The position numbers and the translations under genes were made by a program. Under the pieces are notes generated by a model. It saw nothing but the letters and a program-made list of their open reading frames with translations. It had not been told where the DNA came from and did not search any database. A stretch of 64,000 nt of DNA from Deltaproteobacteria bacterium (lineage in GTDB: Bacteria > Myxococcota_A > Polyangia > Haliangiales > Haliangiaceae). The DNA is taken from assembly GCA_020630875.1 (NCBI GenBank), contig JAHDIH010000003.1, forward strand, positions 396,071 to 460,070, read 5' to 3'. Shown one piece after another: positions 25,975-34,458 of this stretch; positions within the stretch are counted from its first letter, which is position 1, and each line of letters begins with the position of its first letter.

Positions 25975-26676
25975 CTACGCTCCTAGTGATGGGACGTTAC
26001 CGATTAACGCCGCAGTTGGCGCCAAGGTAGCATTGCCAGAGGTTGAAGCGGTGCCATTACTCACGGCATTACAGTCGCCGGTCGCCGAGATGGTGACGTC
26101 GCCACCAGCCTTAAGCACAATCTTTTGTTTGCAAGAAATAGAAATATCCCCCGATGGTGTGGCGGCAGAAAAACCTTCTTTTTCAGCAGAACCGTTTAAC
26201 TTCACCGCTGGAGCTGCGCTGTTTCGCGCAGATTTTGCTTTACTCGCCTTAGTCTTTCCCAACGCAATCGTGGCCGTTTTGGCTTTGTCCGGCTCGCAAC
26301 GCATCAGTATCTTCTCTTCGTCAGTGTCCATTATTAGCGACACTGATGCAGAAGCCATCACCGACAGGCTCTCTGGGAACGTATCTGGGGCGTTCTTGCT
26401 GGCTTCGCCTTCCCAGCCTCCACCAAGAATAATCGGGAAGTTGATATCTCCCATCAAAAACGTCACCCACACCATGTCGCCTTTGTTTGGCGCCCAACTA
26501 ACGCCGTAGCCTTCCGATGATGTCGGACCTGCCCCACTGGCCTGAAGATAGCGAAACGGAGCCCAAAGCTCCAAAGGTTCCCCGGTCTCAAGAGAGTGCA
26601 AACGAACCTTTGCTGCCGTAGGATAATCCTCACGATCGACGCCGAGTACTTCGGCTCTGGCCAGCTCGGATTTCAC
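25975..26676 (-). CDS. gpV/gp5-like spike protein
   Basis: The 233-residue protein has an N-terminal OB-fold (about 5-90; GYGVSWAPNKGDMVWVTFLMG, then FPIILGG) and a short beta-helix (about 100-225; GDISISCKQKIVLKAGGDV). This corresponds to the C-terminal half of Afp8/VgrG proteins. The GTG start overlaps the gpD stop (GTGA), so the usual Afp8 gene is split into gpD and gpV here, and a second gpV follows. Trimeric assembly is expected from the family. Residues about 135-165 are Ala/Lys rich and probably flexible. Confidence 0.86.
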   Translation of the reverse strand: MKSELARAEVLGVDREDYPTAAKVRLHSLETGEPLELWAPFRYLQASGAGPTSSEGYGVSWAPNKGDMVWVTFLMGDINFPIILGGGWEGEASKNAPDTFPESLSVMASASVSLIMDTDEEKILMRCEPDKAKTATIALGKTKASKAKSARNSAAPAVKLNGSAEKEGFSAATPSGDISISCKQKIVLKAGGDVTISATGDCNAVSNGTASTSGNATLAPTAALIGNVPSLGA

Positions 26677-27860
26677 TTTTTACTAACTTCCATCACGAAA
26701 GGTCTTGAGAGACTCACGGTCGCCTCGGTAATTTCGTTGAGATTGATTCCTAGGTCCAGCCCCATAACAAAGTATGCGCCATCAAACTTGCTGGTGACTC
26801 CGGCATCGTTATCGACGTCAATTTCAAGGACGTCTCCTGGCAAGTTCAACAATGGAGAGTTGTCTTCTTCACTACTTCCCACCAAGCTAAGTTGAGCTTC
26901 CACCAATCCGAGTGCTCGGCGATGATACTCTCCCTCTGCAATTTTTTTGGCGTGATCGATACTGAGACCGCTACGATGAACGAGTTTCTTTACAGTCTCT
27001 CCTAGAGCATCGGTTACTATTTGCTTCGCAAATTTTCGATCGTTCACCGTACCTTTTTCAGACTCAAGTCCTGCATTGTTGTCGCTCGCTTTAGCCTTCA
27101 CCGTCCCAGAACGAACGATCGCATCTGATATGAGTCCTTCTTGACCACCTTTGAGTGACATGGACGCTCTGAAACTTTTCCATGCTCCTGTATCGGTAGA
27201 GCTAAAGGTCGAACAATGACGCCCCTTTTTTATGTCTCGAAAGCCATCGACGAAGATTTTGCTGCTGCCGGTAAACTTTTCACCGGAACGCTTGTAACCG
27301 CTCCAAAAGTTTAAGCCGCCGTCGTAGCAAAATTGACGAAGAACGTCCAAGTCGGAGATGTTTTCTCTCAGCCATTGCGGATTTTCTCCACCAAAAGTCA
27401 TTCCGTCTAGAACTTCTTTGGCGCTGTGCAAGAATTCGATTTTATCTGAACCGAAAATGTCGGTTAGGATTTGCGAGGCCGAGGTTTCCTTACTACCGAA
27501 AACCCTACTTGAGGTTCCTATCAGTCTTTTGTGAAGGACGGAATCGAAGCAAGTCAGGGTAACCCGATCTTTTACGTTATCGGTGCCACTTCCAGAAGAA
27601 CGCTGAACATCAACAGAAGCAACGTACCCCTCGAAGAAGTCACCGAACTGGGTCGACGAAAGTGTCACCGTGGCTCCCAGTTCTATCTGGTTTTCCAAAT
27701 CATTGATGACACTTTGTTTTTCTCCAAATTCGCTACTCTTTGATGGCGACGCGCCCAGTCTTAGCATACCCGGCTTATTCACTGCGAGATGCAAATGCCC
27801 GGTAAAAGACGCCGCAGCTTCTTTACTTACCCCAGAGATGTCAATCGTAATATCGCCCAT
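26673..27860 (-). CDS. Phage late control D (gp27/VgrG N-half)-like hub protein
   Basis: The 395-residue protein has the gpD pattern: LEVGATVTL-like start (NQIELGATVTLSS), FFEGYVASVD, TLTCFDSVLHKRLIG and LRENISDLDVLRQFCYDGGL, which are typical of the gp27-like hub. The hub joins the trimeric spike to the hexameric tube. It starts directly after the Afp7-like gene and overlaps the spike gene by four bases. It lacks the OB-fold and needle that single-chain Afp8 carries, which are coded separately by the next two genes. Confidence 0.9.
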   Translation of the reverse strand: MGDITIDISGVSKEAAASFTGHLHLAVNKPGMLRLGASPSKSSEFGEKQSVINDLENQIELGATVTLSSTQFGDFFEGYVASVDVQRSSGSGTDNVKDRVTLTCFDSVLHKRLIGTSSRVFGSKETSASQILTDIFGSDKIEFLHSAKEVLDGMTFGGENPQWLRENISDLDVLRQFCYDGGLNFWSGYKRSGEKFTGSSKIFVDGFRDIKKGRHCSTFSSTDTGAWKSFRASMSLKGGQEGLISDAIVRSGTVKAKASDNNAGLESEKGTVNDRKFAKQIVTDALGETVKKLVHRSGLSIDHAKKIAEGEYHRRALGLVEAQLSLVGSSEEDNSPLLNLPGDVLEIDVDNDAGVTSKFDGAYFVMGLDLGINLNEITEATVSLSRPFVMEVSKK

Positions 27861-28349
27861 CTACTTGCCTGCTTGAGCTGAAGAAGTTTTATTAGACCTA
27901 GCAACCTTCGCGTTCTCTTTAACTTCCATGAAGCTAATGGCTACCGACGAGCGAATAGGATTTCCAATAGGATCGAATAGCTTATGATCTACGGTGATCG
28001 ACTTAATCACTCCGTACTTCTGACAATCGGAACCCCACCCCCAGACCATCAATACTTTCGGCGGAGTATTGTCTCCTGGCCGAGCGAGCACCATAAGTTT
28101 CTCGATCTCCTCGGCTACCCACTTTGGGTTGCCGATTTTATCGTAACCATCAACGATTAAAGTGATGGAAAAGTCGCCGACACCGGAGCTGATAAACTTT
28201 ACAGACTGTCCTTCTTCGCCATCAGCAATCGGCTCCCAGTTGTTCGTGAGACTCAGTGAGGTTTCGCTGGGGTTGTACTGCGCTTCAAATTTTTGTTCCT
28301 TTTTGTCTGCATTGCAAATTGTAAACTTAATACTGTTTTTTTCGCTCAT
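27861..28349 (-). CDS. CIS tube adaptor protein (Afp7 N-domain type, no LysM)
   Basis: The 162-residue protein matches the tube domain of Afp7-like proteins: AQYNPSETSLSLTNNW, then FSITLIVDGYD and PPKVLMVWGWG with KSITVDHKLFDPIGNPIRS. In many eCIS this domain is followed by LysM; here it stops with a short basic tail, so LysM is absent. It links the tube to the hub. ATG 28349 follows the stop of the upstream gene by four bases, with GGAG eleven bases before it; an ATG at 28367 is a less likely start. Confidence 0.88.
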   Translation of the reverse strand: MSEKNSIKFTICNADKKEQKFEAQYNPSETSLSLTNNWEPIADGEEGQSVKFISSGVGDFSITLIVDGYDKIGNPKWVAEEIEKLMVLARPGDNTPPKVLMVWGWGSDCQKYGVIKSITVDHKLFDPIGNPIRSSVAISFMEVKENAKVARSNKTSSAQAGK

Positions 28350-28353
28350 AGCT

Positions 28354-30771
28354 TTACCAACTCCCATTCCGTGCTTTTAGACGGTTCATCTCTGCGACGA
28401 TTTTTCGTACCGCCTTACGAATTTCCTCTTCATCAAGTTTTTGCTCAACCACCTGCGTCGGGCCAGCAACGTCCTTTTTCATTTCGTGTCCCTCAGAAGC
28501 AGCTGCCATGTGGCTAGCAGGAGCTCCTGCGTTAGTGTTCACCAACGCCAGCTCTCGGACCACAATTTCTTCAGGCGCCGCACCTTTTCGATTGAGCAGT
28601 TCGTGCGCTGCATTTTTGAACCATTGCGGAAGTTCGCGACCATCACTTGCAGCTTGCTGCGTTTGCAACGTTTGCACTTGGGCACTATTTGGCGATTGCG
28701 GTGCTTCTTGTGGACCAGCAACATAGGTCGGCTCATGAGAAGGAGCCACCAATACTGGTTGTTCTATTCGGATGTCTGCGGAAACTTTTCGCCCGAGAGA
28801 ATCAAACGTTGGGTACACCACCTCCGCTAGCGGGTCGGCAAAGCCGGATGACGCCGCCGCCAACGTTGCCTTGCTCCCGCCTCTTTGGGTGGGCATGGCT
28901 TCTGCATACACCTTTGGAAGTTCTGCCGCCAAAAGTTGCATGTCTTCCGCTGTGGGAACCTTACCTCTAGCTTGAAACACTTGCGAAAATGCGGATACGG
29001 CGGCTGCGGTTCTCACCGAGATAGACGCGGCTTGCGAACTTGGCATTGTGGTTAACACGTCACGGACCGCAGCCATCCATTCGCCTGTAGGCGCAGAGCT
29101 CGCTGCCTCTTCAACGACTGCGGGAGCTATCAGCTCGAGTTTTCCGCTCTCTACCGATGCGGCTACCATCTCAGAGGATGCGATTCGAAGAGCCGCCTTG
29201 ACCTCATCACTAGCTGCGGGCTCTTGCGTCACCATTGACTGAGGAAGGTAGTACGCTCCTCGAAGTTTAGAAGGCGAAGCGGAGTGAGAAAGTGGCTTCA
29301 TGTTAGTTTCTTCAAATTCGGGAGCGGCTTTGGCAAACTCCACGGGTGCGTTATCCCATCCGAGGGTCGCATCTTTAGAGGTGTCGTTTGCCGAAGCATC
29401 CAGCGCCGTCACAAAAGTTTGGTCCAACTTGGCGACTCGCTTTTGAATGGCTCGTGGCCCTTGCTCAGCGAGAAGTGCAGATGCCACGATTTGCGAATCG
29501 GACAGTCCCAGCTGCCGACCTTCTGCGGTTGCCGCGGGAGCCGCAAACTCAGCCAGTAGTGGGTAAGCTGCAGCTGCGGACGCAGCATAGTCAAGCGTTT
29601 GGCCGATGCGTCCCGGAAGTGGTGAATCGATGTGGTTAGACTTCTGCTGGGCCAGTTGCATTGGTTCAACGGGTGAAACATCGGTTTGAATGTCTACGTA
29701 CGCCATCGACGGGACGCTGAAAACTTGCTTGGTTCCTCCTCGGTCGTAAACCACTTGTTTGGCCACGACGCCCCCTAGAAAAACAGCAACCTGCCCACCG
29801 TCTTCAAGAATCAAAGGTGTCGCTATGACCGAGCGCGGGTCGAACGCCGCGACCTCGGACTGCTCCGGCGTAAGGATTGCTTGCACAGGACTTGCAGAAA
29901 GCTGTGGCCGCAGACCTGCGTCTGTCCGACCTGGTAGTGTGGTCGCAAGATGGCTGGCTGCGCTCCTTGATATTCCTTCACGTGCAACGGCTCGCGTAGG
30001 CTTGGGAGAAACAATCTGCGTGAGTTCGTCAATACTGGCGGGCATCGAGTCATCCACTACTCGCGGAGAATCAAAAGCAACAATGGTTTTAAGCGGCGTC
30101 ATCTCCGGCGTTACCGGGCGACTGCGCAAGGTCTTACGTGAAGGGGCCGTAAACGTAGTGGCAGAACCACCAACACCGTTTGCGGAGGTATTGTCGGCCC
30201 ACGCAAGATGTTCAAGCGCCCTTGGCGTAAAGTCTTGAATTGCTTCCATCGCTAACGGTCTTTGAACAACTTGGATTTGCCGTTTCTTTGCAGCGTACCC
30301 ACCTAGCCCAGCAGGACGTCGAACAGACGTCATGGCAGAACTTCGACGACTTGGTCGCAACTTTCCTCGTTCATCGCTGGCCAACGATGGTGCCACAAAC
30401 TCATAGTTCACTTGTTGACTTGAAATTACAGACGGCTCTTGAAATTCGTCGCCCGGTGTTGTCGCGCTAGCAATCCACTCTAGCTCATCCGCGTACCATG
30501 GTGTTGGAAAAACCCAGGACGGCGCCGTCGTCGACATTGGGTGCGAATACATCGAGCCCGCGAGTCCGCGGGTCGACATGCGTTGCGGTTGCCAGAACCT
30601 GTCTAAGATTCGCGACGAAAAAGAAAGAGACGACTCGATATTTCGAGTCGCTGCTGGGCCACGAGTTAACGACGAAACTTTACGTTCGCCATACGACTCA
30701 GCCATCGCCGCGAGTCTTGGAGTAAAATCGCTACCAATCTCGCTTGGAGATTCTGTGGCGGTTTCGCTCAC
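28354..30771 (-). CDS. Large, mostly disordered eCIS-associated protein
   Basis: The 805-residue protein is Ala/Ser/Pro/Thr rich with no hydrophobic core over most of its length. Many short motifs of the type SAxxHLA and PSMAxVD are scattered through it. The last 30 residues form a charged amphipathic helix (DEEEIRKAVRKIVAEMNRLK). Proteins with a long variable region and a conserved terminal helix occur at the same place (between tube and Afp7-like genes) in other eCIS loci. The role is unknown; tape measure, chaperone and cargo carrier are candidates. GTG start overlaps the tube gene stop (GTGA). Confidence 0.7.
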   Translation of the reverse strand: MSETATESPSEIGSDFTPRLAAMAESYGERKVSSLTRGPAATRNIESSLSFSSRILDRFWQPQRMSTRGLAGSMYSHPMSTTAPSWVFPTPWYADELEWIASATTPGDEFQEPSVISSQQVNYEFVAPSLASDERGKLRPSRRSSAMTSVRRPAGLGGYAAKKRQIQVVQRPLAMEAIQDFTPRALEHLAWADNTSANGVGGSATTFTAPSRKTLRSRPVTPEMTPLKTIVAFDSPRVVDDSMPASIDELTQIVSPKPTRAVAREGISRSAASHLATTLPGRTDAGLRPQLSASPVQAILTPEQSEVAAFDPRSVIATPLILEDGGQVAVFLGGVVAKQVVYDRGGTKQVFSVPSMAYVDIQTDVSPVEPMQLAQQKSNHIDSPLPGRIGQTLDYAASAAAAYPLLAEFAAPAATAEGRQLGLSDSQIVASALLAEQGPRAIQKRVAKLDQTFVTALDASANDTSKDATLGWDNAPVEFAKAAPEFEETNMKPLSHSASPSKLRGAYYLPQSMVTQEPAASDEVKAALRIASSEMVAASVESGKLELIAPAVVEEAASSAPTGEWMAAVRDVLTTMPSSQAASISVRTAAAVSAFSQVFQARGKVPTAEDMQLLAAELPKVYAEAMPTQRGGSKATLAAASSGFADPLAEVVYPTFDSLGRKVSADIRIEQPVLVAPSHEPTYVAGPQEAPQSPNSAQVQTLQTQQAASDGRELPQWFKNAAHELLNRKGAAPEEIVVRELALVNTNAGAPASHMAAASEGHEMKKDVAGPTQVVEQKLDEEEIRKAVRKIVAEMNRLKARNGSW

Positions 30772-31274
30772 TGTTTACCCTCTGCTTTCATCGTCATGCC
30801 GTTGTGGGCAAGTTCGATTGTTTCGATATGGATTTCACTTTTCTCGGTGTCAAAATCCGCTCCTGACCATTTACACGGCCAAGCATCTACGAATTCCCAA
30901 GCCATCACGGTGGCTCCCATTGCGGGATCAAGTTGCTCAATCGTGACGGTCGCTTTTTCTAGCGTGCCTTTGGTTCCGAATTTTCCAACCTCTTGTCTCA
31001 GCGCCCAGCTGCGATGCCAGTCAAGAAGTCCAGACTGTCCCGAAAAACCACGGGTCAACGTGACGTTGGCGTAAGAAACATTTCCGGCGAGCTTCATAGC
31101 GTTTCTACCACCACCGGAGTTGACGTCTTCGACTGCAATATCACTCGACAGCCCCGATACCGACTTAAAATACGCTTCTTCCTTGGCAATCGAGTCACCT
31201 GCACCCGAAGTAAAGGCGAACGTCACCCGGAAGGTGTGAGTCAGTTGGGGTAGTTTCCGCTTTGTATCAGTCAT
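30768..31274 (-). CDS. Inner tube protein (Afp1/5, gp19-like)
   Basis: The 168-residue protein has the tail tube pattern: FRVTFAFTSGAGDS, AYFKSVSGLSSDIAVEDVNSG, TLTRGFSGQSGLLDWHRS and WEFVDAWPCKWSGADFDTEK. It stacks as hexameric rings inside the sheath. AGGAG lies five bases before ATG 31274, a strong ribosome binding site as expected for an abundant protein. The large sheath gene lies just upstream, eight bases away. Confidence 0.93.
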   Translation of the reverse strand: MTDTKRKLPQLTHTFRVTFAFTSGAGDSIAKEEAYFKSVSGLSSDIAVEDVNSGGGRNAMKLAGNVSYANVTLTRGFSGQSGLLDWHRSWALRQEVGKFGTKGTLEKATVTIEQLDPAMGATVMAWEFVDAWPCKWSGADFDTEKSEIHIETIELAHNGMTMKAEGKQ

Positions 31275-31282
31275 GGTGTCTC

Positions 31283-33025
31283 CTAGGTGTTGACGAGCAT
31301 CTCTTGCTCAACGTCGATAAGAATGAATTCAGTTGGCACGGCAGGCGCCACGCCAATCTGGCAAAGCAATTTTCCTGCGCCAATGGCGCTTGGGAGGTTG
31401 TTCTCATCGTCACATTTTACGAAAAATGCCTCCTCTTGATTCCCCCCAGCGAACATTCCTTTTGCAAAGAGTTGGTTCAAAAAACTGTTAACTAAAATCA
31501 CTAATCTTTTCCGTGTGTTAGCGTTGTTGGGTTCGAACGGCACCCACCCTAGTCCGTAGTCCAGACTTCGCCGAAGCATGATAAAGGTCCGACGCACCGT
31601 GACATGACGCCATTGGGGGTCGGAAGATGCAGTTCGGACGCCCCACGGACGAATCCCCAATGATTTTGAAGCCTTAAAGGTGTTCACGCTCCGTTGCGAC
31701 AGTTCTGCACAATGAGCTTCTGTCACTTGCAAATCAATATCCAGTATTCCCGACAGCTTACGATTGGCAGGAGCAATATGAACTCCGCCTTCCCGCTCTG
31801 TGGTAGCGAACATGCCTGCCATCATCCCTGACGGCGGCAACACACGAACTCCGCTGGACGTTTCTCCCTTTAGCCACGGCCAATAATAAGCGCAGTAAGA
31901 AGAATCAACACGTGAACGCCACCGCTTTACCTCTTCAATATCTTTGGTGCGGGGAATGTCTAAAATCGCGAATTGGTACTTAGTATTTTCACAAATGTCG
32001 ACCATCGCATCTTGCACGCGTTGAGCGTGAGCGTGGCCAAGTGGCCCTGGGTTCCGCTGGCATAGCACCATCGCATCAGGGCAAACGATAAGTCCTATTT
32101 CATCTCGTTCGCGTATAATTTGCAGCCCTGTACGCCGGCCTGGACCAAGATCCGCGCCAACAAAATCTTCCACGGTAAGTACGTCGGTGCCGTCTCTACC
32201 ACCATTCAACTTGCTTAGCGGCATGTCTACTGGGATTGAATATTCACCGCTAGCGGCATCTGCCACCTGTGCAATCGCTACAAGCCGAGATTTACTTTCC
32301 AAAATTCGAGGCGCGTATCGACTCGAAGACGGGTGCATTTGCAGTTTGCGATGGACTTCTTTGCGGTCCCTGAGTGCGACTTGAATTTCCAGTTCAATCA
32401 CCGTGGCGTACGATGGAGCCGACGCTAAGTGTTTATTACCAATTGGCGTTTCAGAAGACCAACCAATCCCTTCATCAGTGACTTTGGTAACGACGACAAA
32501 CTCAGAGGCCCCCCCGCCATGAATTCTAACTAAGTCGCCAACGGAAAAACCTCGAACCGAAGCAAGTTTTGCAAAGTCGCCACCAATATCGACATCCCTC
32601 GTAAGAAGCGCAGAAGCGCCGGTTTCTTGTTTGGCAGATGCCCAAACTTCGTTCCCCCATTTTCCGGCACTCGAGGCTTGAATCGTAAGCGCAGGCTTTC
32701 CCAAAGCGTTAAGACAGGTCATTTGGCTTGGGGCCGCGACTTCGTTTCCCGCATCATCGTTCGTGTGGGCCACGCGCACCACAAAACATTTTCGGCCGCC
32801 GTTCTTGAAGAACCCCTCAATTGAGGGAGTCATGTAAAACTGCGTATCACTGCCGAAAAGTTTGACGTAGGCTTCCCAGGTCGAAACGACCACGGGCTCA
32901 TTAAGCGGTCCTTTTTCAGCAAGCCCTACAAAGCAAGGCACCGAAGTATCCGTAACGTCGAGTCCTGCTGCCGGCGAAGCGGCTTGTGATACATAGACCC
33001 CCGGCGCTCTTGGATTACCAGACAT
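31283..33025 (-). CDS. Contractile tail sheath protein, long form
   Basis: The 580-residue protein has the sheath signatures: an N-terminus NPRAPGVYVSQAASP, SIEGFFKNGGRKCFVVRV and the C-terminal core SLGIRPWGVRTASSDPQWRH, VTVRRTFIMLRRSLDYGLGW, FFVKCDDENNLPSAIGAGKL. The middle region (about 105-240) is an inserted beta domain not present in the 405-residue sheath coded at 35444, so it may decorate the surface. AGGAGATAG lies just before the ATG and doubles as the end of the DUF6760 segment. Confidence 0.95.
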   Translation of the reverse strand: MSGNPRAPGVYVSQAASPAAGLDVTDTSVPCFVGLAEKGPLNEPVVVSTWEAYVKLFGSDTQFYMTPSIEGFFKNGGRKCFVVRVAHTNDDAGNEVAAPSQMTCLNALGKPALTIQASSAGKWGNEVWASAKQETGASALLTRDVDIGGDFAKLASVRGFSVGDLVRIHGGGASEFVVVTKVTDEGIGWSSETPIGNKHLASAPSYATVIELEIQVALRDRKEVHRKLQMHPSSSRYAPRILESKSRLVAIAQVADAASGEYSIPVDMPLSKLNGGRDGTDVLTVEDFVGADLGPGRRTGLQIIRERDEIGLIVCPDAMVLCQRNPGPLGHAHAQRVQDAMVDICENTKYQFAILDIPRTKDIEEVKRWRSRVDSSYCAYYWPWLKGETSSGVRVLPPSGMMAGMFATTEREGGVHIAPANRKLSGILDIDLQVTEAHCAELSQRSVNTFKASKSLGIRPWGVRTASSDPQWRHVTVRRTFIMLRRSLDYGLGWVPFEPNNANTRKRLVILVNSFLNQLFAKGMFAGGNQEEAFFVKCDDENNLPSAIGAGKLLCQIGVAPAVPTEFILIDVEQEMLVNT

Positions 33026-33027
33026 AA

Positions 33028-33213
33028 CTATCTCCTAGTACGTGCTTCATTGATTTCCTTATTGATGCGAGCAATCTCACGCAACCACGTGTGGCGTTCT
33101 TCGTGCTCCATGTCGAAAATCGTGTCTAAGGGCCAGTGAAAGTGATACGCGATATAAGCTGCTTCTTGGAACAGTTGCTCTCGCGGATAAAGAGCGACTG
33201 TCCACGACGCTAC
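33028..33213 (-). CDS. DUF6760-like segment in the -1 frame, lacking its own start codon
   Basis: This 61-residue segment contains LYPREQLFQEAAYIAYHFHW, then PLDTIFDMEHEERHTWLREI, clearly the small helical DUF6760 family seen in eCIS loci after the tail assembly gene. The frame has no ATG, GTG or TTG between its upstream TGA and the conserved part, so it cannot start normally. The first codon given (GTA at 33213-33211) is the one read if ribosomes slip back by one on the preceding GGG. A frameshift fusion with the upstream protein, as in lambda gpG-GT, would give about 196 residues. A real indel or rare non-standard start is the alternative. Confidence 0.72.
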   Translation of the reverse strand, partial: VASWTVALYPREQLFQEAAYIAYHFHWPLDTIFDMEHEERHTWLREIARINKEINEARTRR

Positions 33214-33216
33214 CCC
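33210..33216 (-). promoter_or_regulatory. Candidate -1 ribosomal frameshift site (G-GGG-TAG)
   Basis: On the minus strand the tail assembly gene ends CAG-GGG-TAG. The Gly tRNA on GGG can re-pair with GGG one base back because the preceding base is G, and the stop codon in the A site favours slippage. AGGAGG lies about 17 bases upstream, and internal Shine-Dalgarno-like sequences stimulate -1 slippage in dnaX. Slippage puts GTA next and opens the DUF6760 frame. Confidence 0.5.
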
Positions 33217-33617
33217 TGACCGCTTGCGCGGCCTGTTCCTCCTTCTTCAGAAACAAGGGCACCAGAAGCCATGTCAATATGAAAGGCATGCTCACAAGAG
33301 GGACACGCGATGTCGTGTTTTGCTTCCCCTTGTTCGTTGATCTTACGATAAAACTCTTGAAGGTAAGCAAGATCGGTCGAGTAAAGATTCTCAATGTGTT
33401 TCACATCGATATGCTCAATACCGCCAATTTTTTCAATGACTCGAGATAGCAAAACGATCACCAAGTAAGCGCGATTGTTTTGTACTCGATAATCCTGCAG
33501 CGGTACGATTTCGTCTTTGGCTGTTGCAAGCCGCATGATGCCTTCGGTATGGACATTGCCATCTCCGTCGACGAGACCTTTAGGTAGTGTAAATGGAAAC
33601 TGTGTTTTAAATGACAT
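33210..33617 (-). CDS. Tail assembly protein of the eCIS/T4-like type
   Basis: The 135-residue protein matches the phage tail assembly proteins found just before DUF6760 in eCIS loci: FPFTLPKGLVDGDGNVHTEG, IMRLATAKDEIVPLQDYRV, and a C-terminal CPSCEHAFHIDMASG with a Cys pair that may bind zinc. AGGGAG precedes the ATG. It is the first gene of the long structural operon. The last eleven residues (GGTGRASGQG and stop) are low complexity, where a shift into the -1 frame appears possible. Confidence 0.87.
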   Translation of the reverse strand: MSFKTQFPFTLPKGLVDGDGNVHTEGIMRLATAKDEIVPLQDYRVQNNRAYLVIVLLSRVIEKIGGIEHIDVKHIENLYSTDLAYLQEFYRKINEQGEAKHDIACPSCEHAFHIDMASGALVSEEGGTGRASGQG

Positions 33618-33657
33618 AAAAACTCCCTTTAAATAGTAACACTTTCAACCGCTTCGG

Positions 33658-33698
33658 GGATCTCGCAAGAGCCACAAACTGCTCCGCGAGCAAGATCC
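33658..33698 (-). promoter_or_regulatory. Inverted repeat upstream of the structural operon
   Basis: GGATCT at 33658-33663 and AGATCC at 33693-33698 face each other around an inner TGCTC-GCG-GAGCA palindrome. It lies about 40 bases before the tail assembly gene, so it may be an operator or mRNA leader structure. I see no clear -35/-10 pair in this gap. Confidence 0.35.
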
Positions 33699-33719
33699 TA
33701 GTGGGATATCGGCGTACAA

Positions 33720-34292
33720 TTACTCAGTATAAAACTCATCGAGCCCATGCATTCCGTTGATGCTGGTGGTCATGGCGCACCCGCCCCCATCTCGGACATG
33801 AACTCGAGCCATCAGCCGAGTCCCTTTCGCCAAGCCAAAGAAAAGTCCCCTCGGGTCGCTCGATGTAGGCAAAGAAGAGTCGAAGCTTACTAGGGCATCG
33901 CAACTGGGATGTTCTACCGAGGATTTGACTCGGAAGGGCACAGAAAGCTTTTCAAAGCTGCTCGCCACCATCCAATACTCACGTTCTACAGTCAAAGCCG
34001 GAGGATTTTCTATCAGGTAGTGCCAAAGTATTCTTTTTCCAGAATTCAAGATTTTTACCTGGGCCAAAAACTCTCGCTCTTCTTGTTCATTGCAAAGCTT
34101 CCTGCACTTTTTCCTAACGAGGCCTGGTACCTTAGAAAATGGCGAAACCAAATCATCGTAGCTCATTATTCCTATTTCGAGAGTGGTTTCCTTTGCAGCC
34201 GGTCTTGGCAACGGCTGTGGTGCTGCAGTGGGATAGGAAGACGGTTGTTTTTGACAAGCCCCAAGAAACAACAGCGTTGCTAGATATCTCAC
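33720..34292 (-). CDS. Putative lipoprotein inside the injection-system locus
   Basis: Starting at GTG 34292 gives 190 residues with a clean lipoprotein signal, RYLATLLFLGAC, then a Pro/Ala-rich linker and a beta-rich domain (about 45-190) with two Cys pairs (CRKLC near residue 68; others near 140 and 175). A longer frame to 34403 would bury the signal and overlap the terminator, so I rejected it. It sits alone between the terminator of the right unit and the structural operon. A membrane lipoprotein here could anchor the apparatus or be an unrelated insertion. I do not recognise the fold. Confidence 0.65.
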   Translation of the reverse strand: MRYLATLLFLGACQKQPSSYPTAAPQPLPRPAAKETTLEIGIMSYDDLVSPFSKVPGLVRKKCRKLCNEQEEREFLAQVKILNSGKRILWHYLIENPPALTVEREYWMVASSFEKLSVPFRVKSSVEHPSCDALVSFDSSLPTSSDPRGLFFGLAKGTRLMARVHVRDGGGCAMTTSINGMHGLDEFYTE

Positions 34293-34400
34293 CGAGGTTC
34301 TATAGCATGTGACTTTGTTGAGAATCACGGCGGGCTCATGCGCACCATGAGCTATTCGCCTAAGCGGCTTGATATGTGAGTAAATCGTCGAGTCGAAAGC

Positions 34401-34436
34401 CAAAGAAAAAACCCCGCACCGAAGTGCGAGGTTTCA
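34401..34436 (-). terminator. Strong intrinsic terminator after the duplicated tube-like gene
   Basis: On the minus strand AAACCTCGCAC, a TTCG tetraloop and GTGCGGGGTTT are followed by TTTCTTT. The only non-Watson-Crick pair is T-G, which is a wobble on this strand but a mismatch on the other, fixing the direction. It lies about 25 bases after the stop at 34459. Confidence 0.88.
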
Positions 34437-34458
34437 ACCCAAATTTATAGTCCTCTAC

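Noticed and set aside
27861-28349. LysM domain in the Afp7-like protein
   Set aside because: The protein ends about 25 residues after the tube domain; no LysM pattern is present.
33077-33394. A 105-residue minus-strand frame across the tail assembly/DUF6760 junction
   Set aside because: It is the third frame over conserved coding sequence, with Arg/Ser-rich shadow composition.
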